A stretch of 64,000 nucleotides of DNA from Bacteroidia bacterium (GCA_023228875.1 JALOAG010000003.1:62001-126000), one strand, 5' to 3'; positions 53,474 through 62,585 are shown, counted from the stretch's first letter. Numbers and translations are program-made. Notes: generated from the letters alone by a model not told the origin.

Positions 53474-54715
53474 TTATGCAGATTGGCTGCTAAGTTTTGC
53501 TTTGAGCGCATTGTCAATAGCATCTAAGAACTCTTCAGTGTAAAGATAGTGTTTGCCATGTTCCACATTGTTTCCGTGAATACAAATCGCTAAATCCTTA
53601 GTCATTTTACCACTCTTCACCACTTCTATACATGTTTGTTCAAGGGTATTGCTAAAATTAATTAATTGCTGGTTGTTGTCCAATTTACCTCTGAACTCTA
53701 ATCCTCTTGTCCAAGCGAAAATACTTGCAATCGGGTTAGTAGAAGTAGGTTTTCCTTGTTGATGTTGTCTGTAGTGGCGGGTAACAGTACCGTGTGCAGC
53801 TTCAGCCTCCATCGTCTTACCATCAGGGGTAATCAGGGTTGAAGTCATTAATCCCAAAGAACCGTATCCTTGTGCAACCGTATCAGATTGTACATCGCCA
53901 TCATAGTTCTTACAAGCCCACACAATTTTGCCATGCGTTTTCAAAACAAAAGCAACCATGTCGTCAATCAGTCTGTGTTCGTAAGTAATTCCTTTGGCTT
54001 CAAATTTAGATTTGAATTCAGTTTGATAAATTTCTTCAAAAATGTCTTTAAACCTGCCGTCATATTTTTTCAGAATGGTGTTTTTGGTACTCAAATACAG
54101 GGGCCATCCTTTCATTAATGCTTGATTCATACATGCTCTGGCAAAACCTTTGATTGATTCATCATGGTTGTACATTGCCATTGCAACGCCATCATTTTGG
54201 AAATTATATACTTCAAAAGATTGCACTTCGCCTCCGTTTTCAGGAGTGAATGTAATTGTGAGTTTGCCAGGACCTTTGGTTACAAAGTCAGTTGCTCTGT
54301 ATTGGTCGCCAAATGCGTGTCTGCCAATACAAATAGGTGATGTCCAATTTGGAACAAGGCGAGGTACATTGTCAATTACAATAGGTTCTCTGAATACAGT
54401 TCCATCTAAAATATTTCTAATGGTTCCGTTAGGAGACTTCCACATATTTTTTAGTTTAAATTCCTCAACACGTGCTTCATCAGGAGTGATGGTGGCACAT
54501 TTGATACCTACATTGTACTTTTTGATGGCTTCAGCAGCCTCTACCGTAATTTTGTCATCGGTTTCATCTCTTTTTTCTATACCTAAATCATAATATTTGA
54601 TATCAAGGTCTAAATATGGAAAAATCAATTTTTCCTTGATTGAGTTCCAGATGATTCTGGTCATTTCGTCTCCATCAAGTTCTACTACAGGGTTGGCTAC
54701 TTTAATTTTTTGCAT
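53474..54715 (-). CDS. icd: NADP-dependent isocitrate dehydrogenase (eukaryote-like)
   Basis: A 413-residue enzyme of the TCA cycle converting isocitrate to 2-oxoglutarate. It is the dimeric, eukaryotic-type [63 protein letters not shown] and the metal/NADP region [20 protein letters not shown]. The end [14 protein letters not shown] is also typical. It appears to be a single-gene unit with its own -7 box. It is convergent with mutS, 32 nt apart. Confidence 0.96.
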   Translation of the reverse strand: MQKIKVANPVVELDGDEMTRIIWNSIKEKLIFPYLDLDIKYYDLGIEKRDETDDKITVEAAEAIKKYNVGIKCATITPDEARVEEFKLKNMWKSPNGTIRNILDGTVFREPIVIDNVPRLVPNWTSPICIGRHAFGDQYRATDFVTKGPGKLTITFTPENGGEVQSFEVYNFQNDGVAMAMYNHDESIKGFARACMNQALMKGWPLYLSTKNTILKKYDGRFKDIFEEIYQTEFKSKFEAKGITYEHRLIDDMVAFVLKTHGKIVWACKNYDGDVQSDTVAQGYGSLGLMTSTLITPDGKTMEAEAAHGTVTRHYRQHQQGKPTSTNPIASIFAWTRGLEFRGKLDNNQQLINFSNTLEQTCIEVVKSGKMTKDLAICIHGNNVEHGKHYLYTEEFLDAIDNALKAKLSSQSA

Positions 54716-54749
54716 AATTTATATTTGTCTGTTTGAATTATAAGGGTCG

Positions 54750-54757
54750 CAAAAATA
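54750..54757 (-). promoter_or_regulatory. Bacteroidota -7 box upstream of icd
   Basis: The minus strand reads TATTTTTG, matching TAnnTTTG, 34 nt before the icd ATG. Confidence 0.55.
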
Positions 54758-54871
54758 ACCATTTTCCTATGTAATTACAAACGGGTGTAAGGATTTGTCG
54801 TGTGTGTTGATTTTCAAAAAATTAGGGTAAAAGTTGTGCAACAATTGTTAATTCTTGAAAATGCAGGGGCG

Positions 54872-54879
54872 TACCTTTG
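54872..54879 (+). promoter_or_regulatory. Bacteroidota -7 box upstream of the aminotransferase-amidase pair
   Basis: TACCTTTG matches TAnnTTTG, 80 nt before the TTG start at 54960. No -33 TTG at a good distance was found. Confidence 0.5.
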
Positions 54880-54959
54880 CAGAGTAATAAATTTAATAGA
54901 ATCATGACTTTTTGTTGGCACAACAATTGTCATTAGATTGATAATCAATAATCAGCGAT

Positions 54960-56114
54960 TTGAATTACACAGGCAGTATAAAATCAAAATTCCCAAAAGT
55001 CGGTACCACGATTTTTACGGTAATGTCAGCAATGGCAAAGGAACATGATGCACTTAATCTTTCACAAGGCTTTCCTGATTTTGACCCTCCTCCGGCTCTG
55101 ATACAAGCAGTTTATCAAGCTATGCAAAAGGGTGCAAATCAATATGCCCCCATGGCAGGTCTGATGAGTTTGCGGGAACAGATAGCCAACAAAATGTTTG
55201 ACCGGTATTCTGCTCAATTTGACCCCGAAAAAGAGATTACGGTTGTTCCGGGCGCTACAATCGGCATTTATGCAGCAATAGCATCTGTTATCAGGGAAAA
55301 TGACGAGGTGTTAATTTTTGAACCTGCATATGATAGTTATGTACCTGCAGTGGAAGCAAACGGAGGTAAAGCGGTTTTTTCGGAGTTAAAGTTTCCAAAC
55401 TATAAACCCAATTGGGATGAAGTCAAAAAGCTCATTACAGTGCGCACAAAGATGATTATTATCAATAGTCCGCATAACCCGACAGGCAGCATTTTCTCAG
55501 CTCAGGATATGATGAAGTTGGAAAAGTTGGTGAAAGACAGGGATATTGTGATTCTGAGCGATGAGGTATATGAACACATTATCTTTGATGGAGTTGAACA
55601 TCAAAGTATAGCGCGTTTCCCCAACCTTGCTAAACGCAGTTTTATTGTGTATTCTTTCGGTAAGACTTATCATGCAACAGGATGGAAAATGGGATATGTG
55701 ATTGCACCGGAGGAACTTACTGAAGAATTCAGAAAGATTTATCAGTACATGGCTTTTGCTTGTAATACTCCTATGCAACACGCATTTGCCGAAATAATGC
55801 AACAATCTGATTTGTATGACGAATTGGGAGTTTTGTATTGCGAAAAACGAGATTATTTTTTGCAAGGTTTGAAAAATTCTAAATTCAAGTTTAAACCTTC
55901 TTTAGGAACATATTTTCAACTGTTGGACTACAGTAAAATCAGCGAGTCAGATGAAATGGAATTTGCAGAATGGTTAGTAAAAGAAAAAAAGATTGCGGCA
56001 ATTCCTGTTTCAAGTTTTTACAGAAAAAAAGACAATAATAAGGTGTTGCGCTTTTGTTTTGCAAAAAATAATGACACCCTTAACCGCGCCATAGATATTT
56101 TATGCAATCTTTAA
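54960..56114 (+). CDS. Methionine/glutamine aminotransferase (YbdL-like, class I/II)
   Basis: A 384-residue PLP enzyme. The N-terminal KFPKVGTTIFTVMSAMAKEH and NLSQGFPDFDPPPALIQAVY are diagnostic of the methionine-preferring YbdL/kynurenine-aminotransferase-like group. Other motifs are INSPHNPTGSIFSAQDMMKL, ILSDEVYEHIIFDG and the PLP lysine in VYSFGKTYHATGWKMGYV. The start is TTG 54960, consistent with the family N-terminus. It overlaps the omega-amidase gene by 13 nt, which supports a shared pathway. Confidence 0.9.
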   Translation: MNYTGSIKSKFPKVGTTIFTVMSAMAKEHDALNLSQGFPDFDPPPALIQAVYQAMQKGANQYAPMAGLMSLREQIANKMFDRYSAQFDPEKEITVVPGATIGIYAAIASVIRENDEVLIFEPAYDSYVPAVEANGGKAVFSELKFPNYKPNWDEVKKLITVRTKMIIINSPHNPTGSIFSAQDMMKLEKLVKDRDIVILSDEVYEHIIFDGVEHQSIARFPNLAKRSFIVYSFGKTYHATGWKMGYVIAPEELTEEFRKIYQYMAFACNTPMQHAFAEIMQQSDLYDELGVLYCEKRDYFLQGLKNSKFKFKPSLGTYFQLLDYSKISESDEMEFAEWLVKEKKIAAIPVSSFYRKKDNNKVLRFCFAKNNDTLNRAIDILCNL

Positions 56115-56863
56115 AATTAGCTATCATTCAATCCGATATTGTTTGGGAAGATGTTGAGTCTAACTTAACCCATTTTGCTGATTTGCTTGAAACAGTCAAG
56201 GTGGATACCGATTTGATTATGTTGCCGGAAATGTTTACTACAGGGTTTAGTATGAATGTCAAAGCACTTGCAGTACATTCTGTGTCAATGGGTTTGCCTT
56301 GGATGCAGGAAAAAGCTAAAGAGCATTGCTGTGTGATTGCGGGGAGTATGATGGTAGAGGATTCAGGTAAGTTTTTCAATAGATTGTTTTATGTCTTTCC
56401 CGATGGAACACATGCTCACTATGATAAGAAACACTTATTCTCCATGGGTAATGAACAGGAGTATTTTCATGCAGGTACTGAACCTGTCATTGTAGAAGTA
56501 AAGGGTTGGCGGATTAAACCTCTTGTTTGCTATGATGTCCGTTTTCCCAGTTGGTGTCGCAATCGTGAGGATTATGATTTGTTGACTTTTCATGCAAGTT
56601 TTCCCGAACGCAGAATTCACCATTGGGATATATTGTTACAAGCAAGAGCCGTAGAAAACCTCTGTTATGTGGCTGCTGTCAATAGAGTAGGGGCGGATGC
56701 TTTTGGAATTGAACACAATGGCTCATCTCAAATTCTTGAACCCGATGGAACCATTATAAAAATGAACAAAGGCGAAGAAGTGGTCTTGTATGCTACTTTG
56801 TCAAAAAATAAACTATTGGAAACAAGACAAAAATTCCCCTTTTTACAAGATAGAGATATCTGA
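56102..56863 (+). CDS. Nitrilase-family omega-amidase (YafV-like)
   Basis: A 253-residue carbon-nitrogen hydrolase with the Glu-Lys-Cys triad: Glu43 in LIMLPEMFTTGF, Lys in YDKKHLFSMGNEQEYF and Cys in KPLVCYDVRFPSWCRN. This is the branch that hydrolyses 2-oxoglutaramate and oxosuccinamate. Coupled with a glutamine/methionine aminotransferase, it would complete 2-keto-4-methylthiobutyrate salvage by removing the ketoglutaramate product. The 13-nt overlap with the aminotransferase is strong context. It ends 20 nt from the convergent esterase gene. Confidence 0.88.
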   Translation: MQSLKLAIIQSDIVWEDVESNLTHFADLLETVKVDTDLIMLPEMFTTGFSMNVKALAVHSVSMGLPWMQEKAKEHCCVIAGSMMVEDSGKFFNRLFYVFPDGTHAHYDKKHLFSMGNEQEYFHAGTEPVIVEVKGWRIKPLVCYDVRFPSWCRNREDYDLLTFHASFPERRIHHWDILLQARAVENLCYVAAVNRVGADAFGIEHNGSSQILEPDGTIIKMNKGEEVVLYATLSKNKLLETRQKFPFLQDRDI

Positions 56864-56883
56864 ACGATTGCACGGTTATGGAC

Positions 56884-57765
56884 TTATTGCAAAATAGCTT
56901 TAAAAAACGAAACCGTTGAATCTACACATCTTTTATTGTATTCGTCATTAAAGCCATGTCCTTGTCCCGGATATTGGAAGTATTTGTTTGAGAGTTTGAG
57001 AGAATCCAATTTGTGTACAAAATATTGACTTTGATACAGAGGTACAATGACATCGATATCACTATGAAAAGTAATTGTGGGGATGTAGTTGTCTTTGTTC
57101 ACAAGATGATATGGGCTTAAACTAGTGTATAATGCAGAGTCCCAATAAACACCTGTATATTTTTTGAAAATTTCTTTTACGTTGCCACCTAAGAAGATAT
57201 TGAAAGAGTTGTAATAAGTCCAGTCAGCAAAATGGCTCGGACCAAATATATTGCTAACGGCTTTGATATGGTTGTCTGTATTAAATTTATAAGAGTATAG
57301 TAAGCTGAGATGTGCTCCTGCGCTTGCGCCAAGCATGGCAAAGTCTTTTGATATGCCTAAGGTAACACTGTTGTCAATCAAATAATTGACTGCACTTTTC
57401 AGATCCTCAGATATTTGTGTGTGAATAATACTGCTGCCGTTTGCTAATCTGTAGTTAATATTTGCAATGGCTACTTCGGGCCACTTTTTTTGAATGGATT
57501 GAACAAAATATGCCATTTCGGATTTGTCACCGCCTATCCATGCACCACCGTGAATAATGATGATGGTTTTAGTGGAAGCAGTGTTCCTGCCTTCGGGTAA
57601 ATATATGTCCATTACTTGTTTCGCATCATTGCCATAAGCCACATTCGTATATACTGTGTCAAGATTGGAAGTTTGGTTGTTGTTATTTTTACCCTTGCTC
57701 GAATCGGGAGTGCAGGCATAAATAGAAAAAGATAGGCTGATGAGTACTGCTATAATATTTCTCAT
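56884..57765 (-). CDS. Alpha/beta-hydrolase lipoprotein (esterase)
   Basis: About 293 residues from ATG 57765. A lipoprotein signal (NIIAVLISLSFSIYACTPDS) places the lipid on Cys18. The hydrolase domain has the oxyanion HGGAWIGGDKSEM and the nucleophile elbow MLGASAGAHLSLLYS. The acid and histidine are in ITFHSDIDVIVPLYQSQYF and QYPGQGHGFNDEYNKR. It resembles carbohydrate esterase-type BD-FAE proteins, but the substrate is unknown. It is single-gene on the minus strand. Confidence 0.85.
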   Translation of the reverse strand: MRNIIAVLISLSFSIYACTPDSSKGKNNNNQTSNLDTVYTNVAYGNDAKQVMDIYLPEGRNTASTKTIIIIHGGAWIGGDKSEMAYFVQSIQKKWPEVAIANINYRLANGSSIIHTQISEDLKSAVNYLIDNSVTLGISKDFAMLGASAGAHLSLLYSYKFNTDNHIKAVSNIFGPSHFADWTYYNSFNIFLGGNVKEIFKKYTGVYWDSALYTSLSPYHLVNKDNYIPTITFHSDIDVIVPLYQSQYFVHKLDSLKLSNKYFQYPGQGHGFNDEYNKRCVDSTVSFFKAILQ

Positions 57766-57816
57766 ATTCGATTGGTTATATTGCAAAAGTAAAGCCTTTC
57801 TGAATAATTATTGAAA

Positions 57817-57846
57817 AAACAAAAAGGTCGGTGTCCAACCGACCTT
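57817..57846 (-). terminator. Intrinsic terminator after the flavin reductase gene
   Basis: On the minus strand AAGGTCGGT and ACCGACCTT form a 9-bp stem with a 5-nt loop, followed by a T-rich tract (TTTTTGTTTTTT). It lies 24 nt past the stop of the gene at 57870. Confidence 0.85.
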
Positions 57847-57869
57847 ATAAATCAAAAGAATACGAAAAA

Positions 57870-58538
57870 TTAAAACCCTTCTTTGACAATGTTTTCTTCA
57901 TTGATACCCAATGATGCTAAATGTTGTTCTACAGCTTTCATCATTGGTGGAGGTCCACATAAATAAAAATGTTGATGGTTGTTTTCTCTGTGTTTGTTAA
58001 TTATTGCTGCAGAAACAAATCCATGCTCAAACCCCGGTACGTTTTCATCTGAAAGGATATTGATGAATTTATCCCCCAACATTTTATTTAATAATGGCTT
58101 CTGAATAATATCTTTCTGTGTTTTATTGGCGAAAATCAATTTGTTGTTTCTTAATTGCCCTTTTTGTTCCAAATCTTTCAGAATTGCAATAAATGGTGTA
58201 ATGCCGGCACCTCCTGCAATAAATATTCCCTCTCCTTTGTAGCGTATGTCGCCATATACATCACCAATAATGACTTCATCACCGACTTTTAAGTTGCGGA
58301 GTTCATTGGTTACCCCATTATGGTCTGTGTATGTTTTGATATTGAATTCAAGGTGATTGTCTTCGGGTAGAGATGTGAAAGTAAATGTACGCCATTCTTT
58401 CTCCCAATTGGGTTGGTTAATTGCAAAATCTGCTGCTTGACCGGGTACAAAAGTGAAGCCCGGAAGCTTTTCAAGAACAAATTTTAACACATCGTGTGTT
58501 AGTGGTTCTATTGATTTGATTTTTACTGTATGTGACAT
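57870..58538 (-). CDS. Ferredoxin-NADP-reductase-like FAD/NAD(P) oxidoreductase
   Basis: A 222-residue flavoprotein. The FAD-binding barrel has EWRTFTFTSLPEDNHLEFNI (R-x-Y/F-S type). The NAD(P) part begins with GIFIAGGAGITPFIAILKDL and closes with YLCGPPPMMKAVEQHL. There is no attached 2Fe-2S domain, so its electron partner is separate. It is 6 nt after folE on the same strand, so the two are likely one transcript ending in the terminator at 57817-57846. Confidence 0.85.
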   Translation of the reverse strand: MSHTVKIKSIEPLTHDVLKFVLEKLPGFTFVPGQAADFAINQPNWEKEWRTFTFTSLPEDNHLEFNIKTYTDHNGVTNELRNLKVGDEVIIGDVYGDIRYKGEGIFIAGGAGITPFIAILKDLEQKGQLRNNKLIFANKTQKDIIQKPLLNKMLGDKFINILSDENVPGFEHGFVSAAIINKHRENNHQHFYLCGPPPMMKAVEQHLASLGINEENIVKEGF

Positions 58539-58544
58539 AATTTT

Positions 58545-59207
58545 TTATTTTGATGTTCGAATGTAGTGTAAGAATTCATTTTTGGTTGCTTCGTTTTTAA
58601 ACTGCCCTAAGAAACAAGAACTGGTTGTGGAGCTGTTAGTATCATTGATTCCGCGAGATTGCACACAAAGATGATCTGCTTCAATCACCACTCCTACGTC
58701 TTCTGTTTGTAGTATTTTTTTGAGTGCATCTGCAATTTGTGTTGTCATTCGTTCTTGCAGTTGAGGACGTTTTGCATAAAACTGAACTATACGATTGATT
58801 TTTGATAGTCCTATTACCTTGTCTTTAGGGATGTATGCAACGTGTGCTTTGCCAATTATGGGAACAAAGTGATGTTCACAAGTAGAGAATAGGGTAATGT
58901 CTTTTTCAACCAACATGTTGTTGTATTCTCCTTTGTTTTCAAATAGTTTGACTGATGGCATATTGTCGGGATTGAGACCGCTAAAAAGTTCTTTGACATA
59001 CATCTTGGCTACTCTTAATGGGGTGTCTTTGAGGCTGTCATCAGTAAGGTCGAGACCAAGAATTCTCATGATTTTGCCAAAGTGAAATTCAATTTGCTCA
59101 ATTTTTTCGTCCTCGCTCAACTCAAATTCACGAAGGTCAATATGTTCTATTATTTCGCTTTCTGGTTGATAGGGCTTGGTTGCGTCTGTTTTTGTTGTTT
59201 CTTGCAT
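58545..59207 (-). CDS. folE: GTP cyclohydrolase I
   Basis: A 220-residue enzyme that opens GTP to dihydroneopterin triphosphate for folate or other pterins. Zinc ligands are in LFSTCEHHFVPIIGKAHVAY and VIEADHLCVQSRGINDTNSS. GLSKINRIVQFYAKRPQLQE is a classic family stretch. The N-terminal 25 residues are acidic and variable. It follows the structured gap 59208-59345 and is first in a two-gene unit with the flavin reductase. Confidence 0.96.
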   Translation of the reverse strand: MQETTKTDATKPYQPESEIIEHIDLREFELSEDEKIEQIEFHFGKIMRILGLDLTDDSLKDTPLRVAKMYVKELFSGLNPDNMPSVKLFENKGEYNNMLVEKDITLFSTCEHHFVPIIGKAHVAYIPKDKVIGLSKINRIVQFYAKRPQLQERMTTQIADALKKILQTEDVGVVIEADHLCVQSRGINDTNSSTTSSCFLGQFKNEATKNEFLHYIRTSK

Positions 59208-59245
59208 AATTATATTTGTATTTTCTTTTGTTTTTTAGGACATAA

Positions 59246-59327
59246 AAAAACTTTGGATATGGTCTGATGAGCTACTTTCATTAGGATGGGACTTTATAGC
59301 TTTATCCAAAAGGTACCCAAAGTTTTT
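59246..59327 (-). other. Long stem-loop between the cupredoxin gene and folE
   Basis: AAAAACTTTGG (59246-59256) and CCAAAGTTTTT (59317-59327) are perfect inverted copies, extendable to 14 bp with one G-T pair; the loop is 54 nt or longer. The inner TTTGGATA (59252-59259) can pair instead with TATCCAAA (59303-59310). In the minus direction the outer stem ends in seven T, so it may terminate the sigma-DUF4142-cupredoxin unit or act as a folE leader switch. No gene is seen in 59208-59345. Confidence 0.45.
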
Positions 59328-59345
59328 AATGAGTTTTGACTTTTT

Positions 59346-59735
59346 CTATTGCATGTCGTTTATAATGATTTTTCCTTTCATTACCATGTGAATGCTACAA
59401 TAGTAGTCAGTAGATTTTTGGGGTACAATCTGCCAAGTATCACCATTTTGCATAGCAGGAGATTTCCAAATGCTGTCAACATCAGTAGCATCATGTGCTA
59501 CAATGTCTTTATTTACAAATATAAGTGTATCACCTTTGTTAATTGTGATTTCCTGAGGTTTAAACTGCATTTCTTCGATGATGATTGTGTCGCTTGCAAA
59601 AGCAGGTGTCGCAGCCGAAACAACGGTACTGTCTGCTTGGTTGTCAGCAGTGGTTGTTCCTGTGTTGTTGCAACTGCTTAAGAAATACATACTGAATAAT
59701 GAAGCTAAACCGATTTGCAATACTCTACGTATCAT
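59346..59735 (-). CDS. Cupredoxin-domain lipoprotein
   Basis: A 129-residue lipoprotein (LASLFSMYFLSSCNNTGT lipobox). The plastocyanin/azurin-like domain runs from about 45 to the end. Type 1 copper ligands are visible: His in VNKDIVAHDATDVDS, then Cys, His and Met in DYYCSIHMVMKGKIIIND. It is likely a periplasmic electron-transfer or copper-binding protein. It lies 8 nt after the DUF4142 gene, in line with the sigma factor. Confidence 0.87.
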   Translation of the reverse strand: MIRRVLQIGLASLFSMYFLSSCNNTGTTTADNQADSTVVSAATPAFASDTIIIEEMQFKPQEITINKGDTLIFVNKDIVAHDATDVDSIWKSPAMQNGDTWQIVPQKSTDYYCSIHMVMKGKIIINDMQ

Positions 59736-59743
59736 GATGTTAG

Positions 59744-60289
59744 TTATTTAGAAAATTCTTTTTGTACCATTTTGGCATGTTCAAGGTGTGCTTTTAATGC
59801 AGGTAGCACTTTGACAAGCAGGGCTTTAAGTTCAGCGTTTTGCGCTTGTGGAATTAAAACATTCTCAACAGTGCTGATGACTGCTTCGTGATATGAAACC
59901 TCATTGTCAATGTAGGCTTTGTCAAATGCAGCTCCGGTTTTTGAGTTAAGTGTTTTAGTGATTTTTTTAGAATCTGCTAACAATGATTTTGTAATATCAT
60001 TAGTTTCAGGAGTTACACCAAGTTTGGTTGCTAAATCCACACACATTTTGATAACGCCATTATGGTCGTCAATCATGGTTTGGGCAAATCTTCTTACAGA
60101 TTCATTTTTGGATTTTTTCAATGCAATTTTGCCGTAGTCCACATCTATTTGGTTTGCGGTTACTGCTATTGAAGCAATTTGGGGGTCTGATACTTTGGGT
60201 GCATTTTGTGCACTTCCATTCAAAGGCATTATAAATGTTGCGAAAAGCATTGTACTTGCCAACACAGAAAATTTTCTTAAATTTTTCAT
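59744..60289 (-). CDS. DUF4142 family exported protein
   Basis: A 181-residue protein with a signal peptide (SVLASTMLFATFIMPLNGSA). The DUF4142 helical, ferritin-like-shaped domain is seen in VDYGKIALKKSKNESVRRFA, MIDDHNGVIKMC and NEVSYHEAVISTVENVLIPQ. Family function is unknown; a metal or stress role is often suggested from context. It lies between the sigma factor and the cupredoxin gene on one strand, suggesting a sigma-controlled envelope stress set. Confidence 0.87.
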   Translation of the reverse strand: MKNLRKFSVLASTMLFATFIMPLNGSAQNAPKVSDPQIASIAVTANQIDVDYGKIALKKSKNESVRRFAQTMIDDHNGVIKMCVDLATKLGVTPETNDITKSLLADSKKITKTLNSKTGAAFDKAYIDNEVSYHEAVISTVENVLIPQAQNAELKALLVKVLPALKAHLEHAKMVQKEFSK

Positions 60290-60425
60290 TTTACTAATTA
60301 TTAGATTGTTTTTTTAAATTGAATCATCTTTATATCATTTGATTCACTCAATTAGAGTCGGAGTGTTTCAATTTGGTTACATGTTTTTATGGGATAAAAT
60401 CATTGTTTTGTCCAAACAAGGGAGT

Positions 60426-61073
60426 TTAAATTTTGTTTGTTTCTCTTAATACTCTCGCAACCATGTTGTTACAATGAATATCGTGAAACTCAAATAGCTC
60501 GGATGGAGAATATGATTGTTCTATTATTGATTGCAGCATTTTCTTAGCCCTGTTTAATTTGGTTTTGACATTGCTTTCACTGAGTTCAAGTAAATGTGCA
60601 GTTTCTGCTGAACTTAAACCGTTGATTTCTCGCAGTGCAAATACCATTCGATATTCGTGTGGTACTTGACTAAGGGCGTCTTCTATTATTTTGCCTAATT
60701 CACGGTTGTGATAAATTTTAGAGGGGTCAGGGTTGGATTGTATTAACATGGGTGTGTCGTTATCGTGTACTTGAGAAGCAATTTCATGTTTATAGCTTGC
60801 TTTTTCTTTTTTCTTATAACAATTATTGAGCATGATACGGATAAGCCAAGTTTGAAAACTTGAGCGTCCTTTAAAATCTCTTAAGTGGCTATATGCCTGA
60901 ATAAATGTCTCTTGAATGAGGTCTAAGGTGTCGTCATGATTGAAGTTGTAGGAACGCCCGATTTTGTATAAGTGTGCATTGTATTTTCTTACAATGAATT
61001 CATACTGTGCACCATTGCCATTAATGATATAATTGATAACCGTCTGCTCTTGAGAAGTTTCAGATTTGCGCAT
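60426..61073 (-). CDS. ECF-type RNA polymerase sigma factor (second copy)
   Basis: A 215-residue sigma factor. Region 2 reads FNHDDTLDLIQETFIQAYSH and FQTWLIRIMLNNCYKKKEKA; region 4 reads SSAETAHLLELSESNVKTKL. It aligns along its whole length with the sigma factor at 92-748, including the C-terminal FHDIHC motif. It is followed by DUF4142 (136 nt gap) and cupredoxin genes on the same strand, which may be its targets. No anti-sigma gene is adjacent. Confidence 0.9.
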   Translation of the reverse strand: MRKSETSQEQTVINYIINGNGAQYEFIVRKYNAHLYKIGRSYNFNHDDTLDLIQETFIQAYSHLRDFKGRSSFQTWLIRIMLNNCYKKKEKASYKHEIASQVHDNDTPMLIQSNPDPSKIYHNRELGKIIEDALSQVPHEYRMVFALREINGLSSAETAHLLELSESNVKTKLNRAKKMLQSIIEQSYSPSELFEFHDIHCNNMVARVLRETNKI

Positions 61074-61165
61074 AATTCTTTTGTTGCATTTTCTCTATTA
61101 GAGTCGGTAATGCGACAAAAGGTTACAATACAGTTTGATTTTTTTTTAATCAGCACAAAATGTGT

Positions 61166-62014
61166 TTACTTAGCATTCTTAATCAACGCTTCAAGAAAGT
61201 CAGATGTGATTGGGTTCTCTGTAATAGCTTCTAATCCTTCTTTGTGTTGCAGTTGTTCTGCAAGCTCTTTCATTGATTTTATGGCATATTTGAGCAAAGC
61301 AGGACCCAAACTCACTCTGGCAACTCCAATTTTTTGCAAAGTGTTAAACGAAGGAATACCTTGCAAAGTAAGAATGTTTACAGGCAATTTAACCGCTTCA
61401 ACTGTTGTTTGAATGTCTTGTAATTTTTTCATTACGATTGGATATAAGCAGTCAGCACCGGCTTCTTTATATGATAGACCTCTTTCAATGGTTTCAGCAA
61501 GGATATCTTCGGCACTGCTTTCCTTGCGATAAATATATGTGTCAGTTCTTGCATTGATAAAAAAGTGAATGTCTCTCTCTTGAGCAGTTTCGCGTATGGT
61601 CTTTATTTTGGCTGCCTGTGTCTTGTAATCCAGCAAGCGGTGTGTTTTTTTATCGGAATCTTCGATGTTTATCCCAATAACACCGGCATCTATAAGCGTG
61701 TTGATGTGTTGGGAGAGTTGCTCGTTACTGTCGGAATAGCCACTTTCAAAATCTACAGAAACAGGAATGGATACTGCGTTTGCAATTTTGGTAACTTGGG
61801 AAAGGAAATCATCAAAAGTCATTTTTTCTCCATCCAAATGACCTTGTGTAAATGCCATTGAAGCACTTGCCGTTGCAATGGCTTTATATCCGATTTCTTG
61901 TAATAATAGTGCTCCTAAAGGCTCCCAAATATTTGGCAGAATGAGCAGTTCCCCTGAATGATGTAAGTCAAAAAAGAGTTTGGCTTTTTGCTGTTGATTT
62001 GCAAAATTTTTCAT
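61166..62014 (-). CDS. Isocitrate lyase/PEP mutase-family protein
   Basis: About 282 residues from ATG 62014 (a longer frame starts at 62059 without a better start). It is a TIM-barrel carbon-carbon or phosphorus-carbon lyase/mutase. Features are LLILPNIWEPLGALLLQEI, VSVDFESGYSDSNEQL (metal site), GINIEDSDKKTHRLLDY and FFINARTDTYIYRKES. Substrates range from 2-methylisocitrate to oxaloacetate and phosphonates, so the function cannot be set here. It lies 45 nt after the DUF2480 gene. Confidence 0.85.
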   Translation of the reverse strand: MKNFANQQQKAKLFFDLHHSGELLILPNIWEPLGALLLQEIGYKAIATASASMAFTQGHLDGEKMTFDDFLSQVTKIANAVSIPVSVDFESGYSDSNEQLSQHINTLIDAGVIGINIEDSDKKTHRLLDYKTQAAKIKTIRETAQERDIHFFINARTDTYIYRKESSAEDILAETIERGLSYKEAGADCLYPIVMKKLQDIQTTVEAVKLPVNILTLQGIPSFNTLQKIGVARVSLGPALLKYAIKSMKELAEQLQHKEGLEAITENPITSDFLEALIKNAK

Positions 62015-62059
62015 GTGAATAGTTGTCAATACTGATGACAAGTGCGAACAAAAATTCAA

Positions 62060-62569
62060 CTAAAGTTTTGGCTTCTTAAATACCGGTACGGTTGAGCAAG
62101 GTTCACCAAACATGAGAGATTGAACATGAGGCAATAGCATATTGGTTATTTCAACATAAGCGGCTTCTGAAATTTTGATTTTGCTGCAACCTTTAATTAC
62201 CAATTTTGCATTGTGATAATCTTGAGAGTTAATGTGTTTGTGCAAATTCTCAAGTAAGAGTATGGTTTCTAATGTATCTAAATTCCCAAAAACAACTTTT
62301 TTGGCAATCCCGTTTAATTTACTTGCAACGAGCATATATGCCCAAGTCGGCACGATTGCATCTGCTGTGCATGTTATTGCGACATATTTGTTTGCAAATT
62401 CTTGCCAATCATTTGTTTTGATATAGTCTCTAAACTCTTTTTCTTTCAGTATTAAGCCCATGTAGAGATTTTCCCTTAAGTCAATCAATACGCGCTCTCC
62501 GGCTGGATAGTATTGCTCTAAATCCAAAGTGATAATGCCACTTGCCTGAATTTTGTTTACGATTTCCAT
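62060..62569 (-). CDS. DUF2480 family protein
   Basis: A 169-residue protein. The family signatures are MEIVNKIQASGIITLDLEQY at the start, IVPTWAYMLVASKLNGIAK, KLVIKGCSKIKISEAAYVEI and the C-terminal LMFGEPCSTVPVFK. DUF2480 is found in Bacteroidota, is cytosolic and has no assigned role. A -7 box lies 8 nt before its ATG. Confidence 0.88.
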   Translation of the reverse strand: MEIVNKIQASGIITLDLEQYYPAGERVLIDLRENLYMGLILKEKEFRDYIKTNDWQEFANKYVAITCTADAIVPTWAYMLVASKLNGIAKKVVFGNLDTLETILLLENLHKHINSQDYHNAKLVIKGCSKIKISEAAYVEITNMLLPHVQSLMFGEPCSTVPVFKKPKL

Positions 62570-62577
62570 CAGTTGTG

Positions 62578-62585
62578 CAAAGGTA
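62578..62585 (-). promoter_or_regulatory. Bacteroidota -7 box upstream of the DUF2480 gene
   Basis: The minus strand reads TACCTTTG, matching TAnnTTTG, only 8 nt before the DUF2480 ATG. Confidence 0.55.

Noticed and set aside
54904..54936. Ten-codon open frame (MTFCWHNNCH) after the aminotransferase promoter
   Set aside because: It could be a leader peptide, but there is no attenuator hairpin, no codon run fitting methionine or glutamine control, and it is too short to support.
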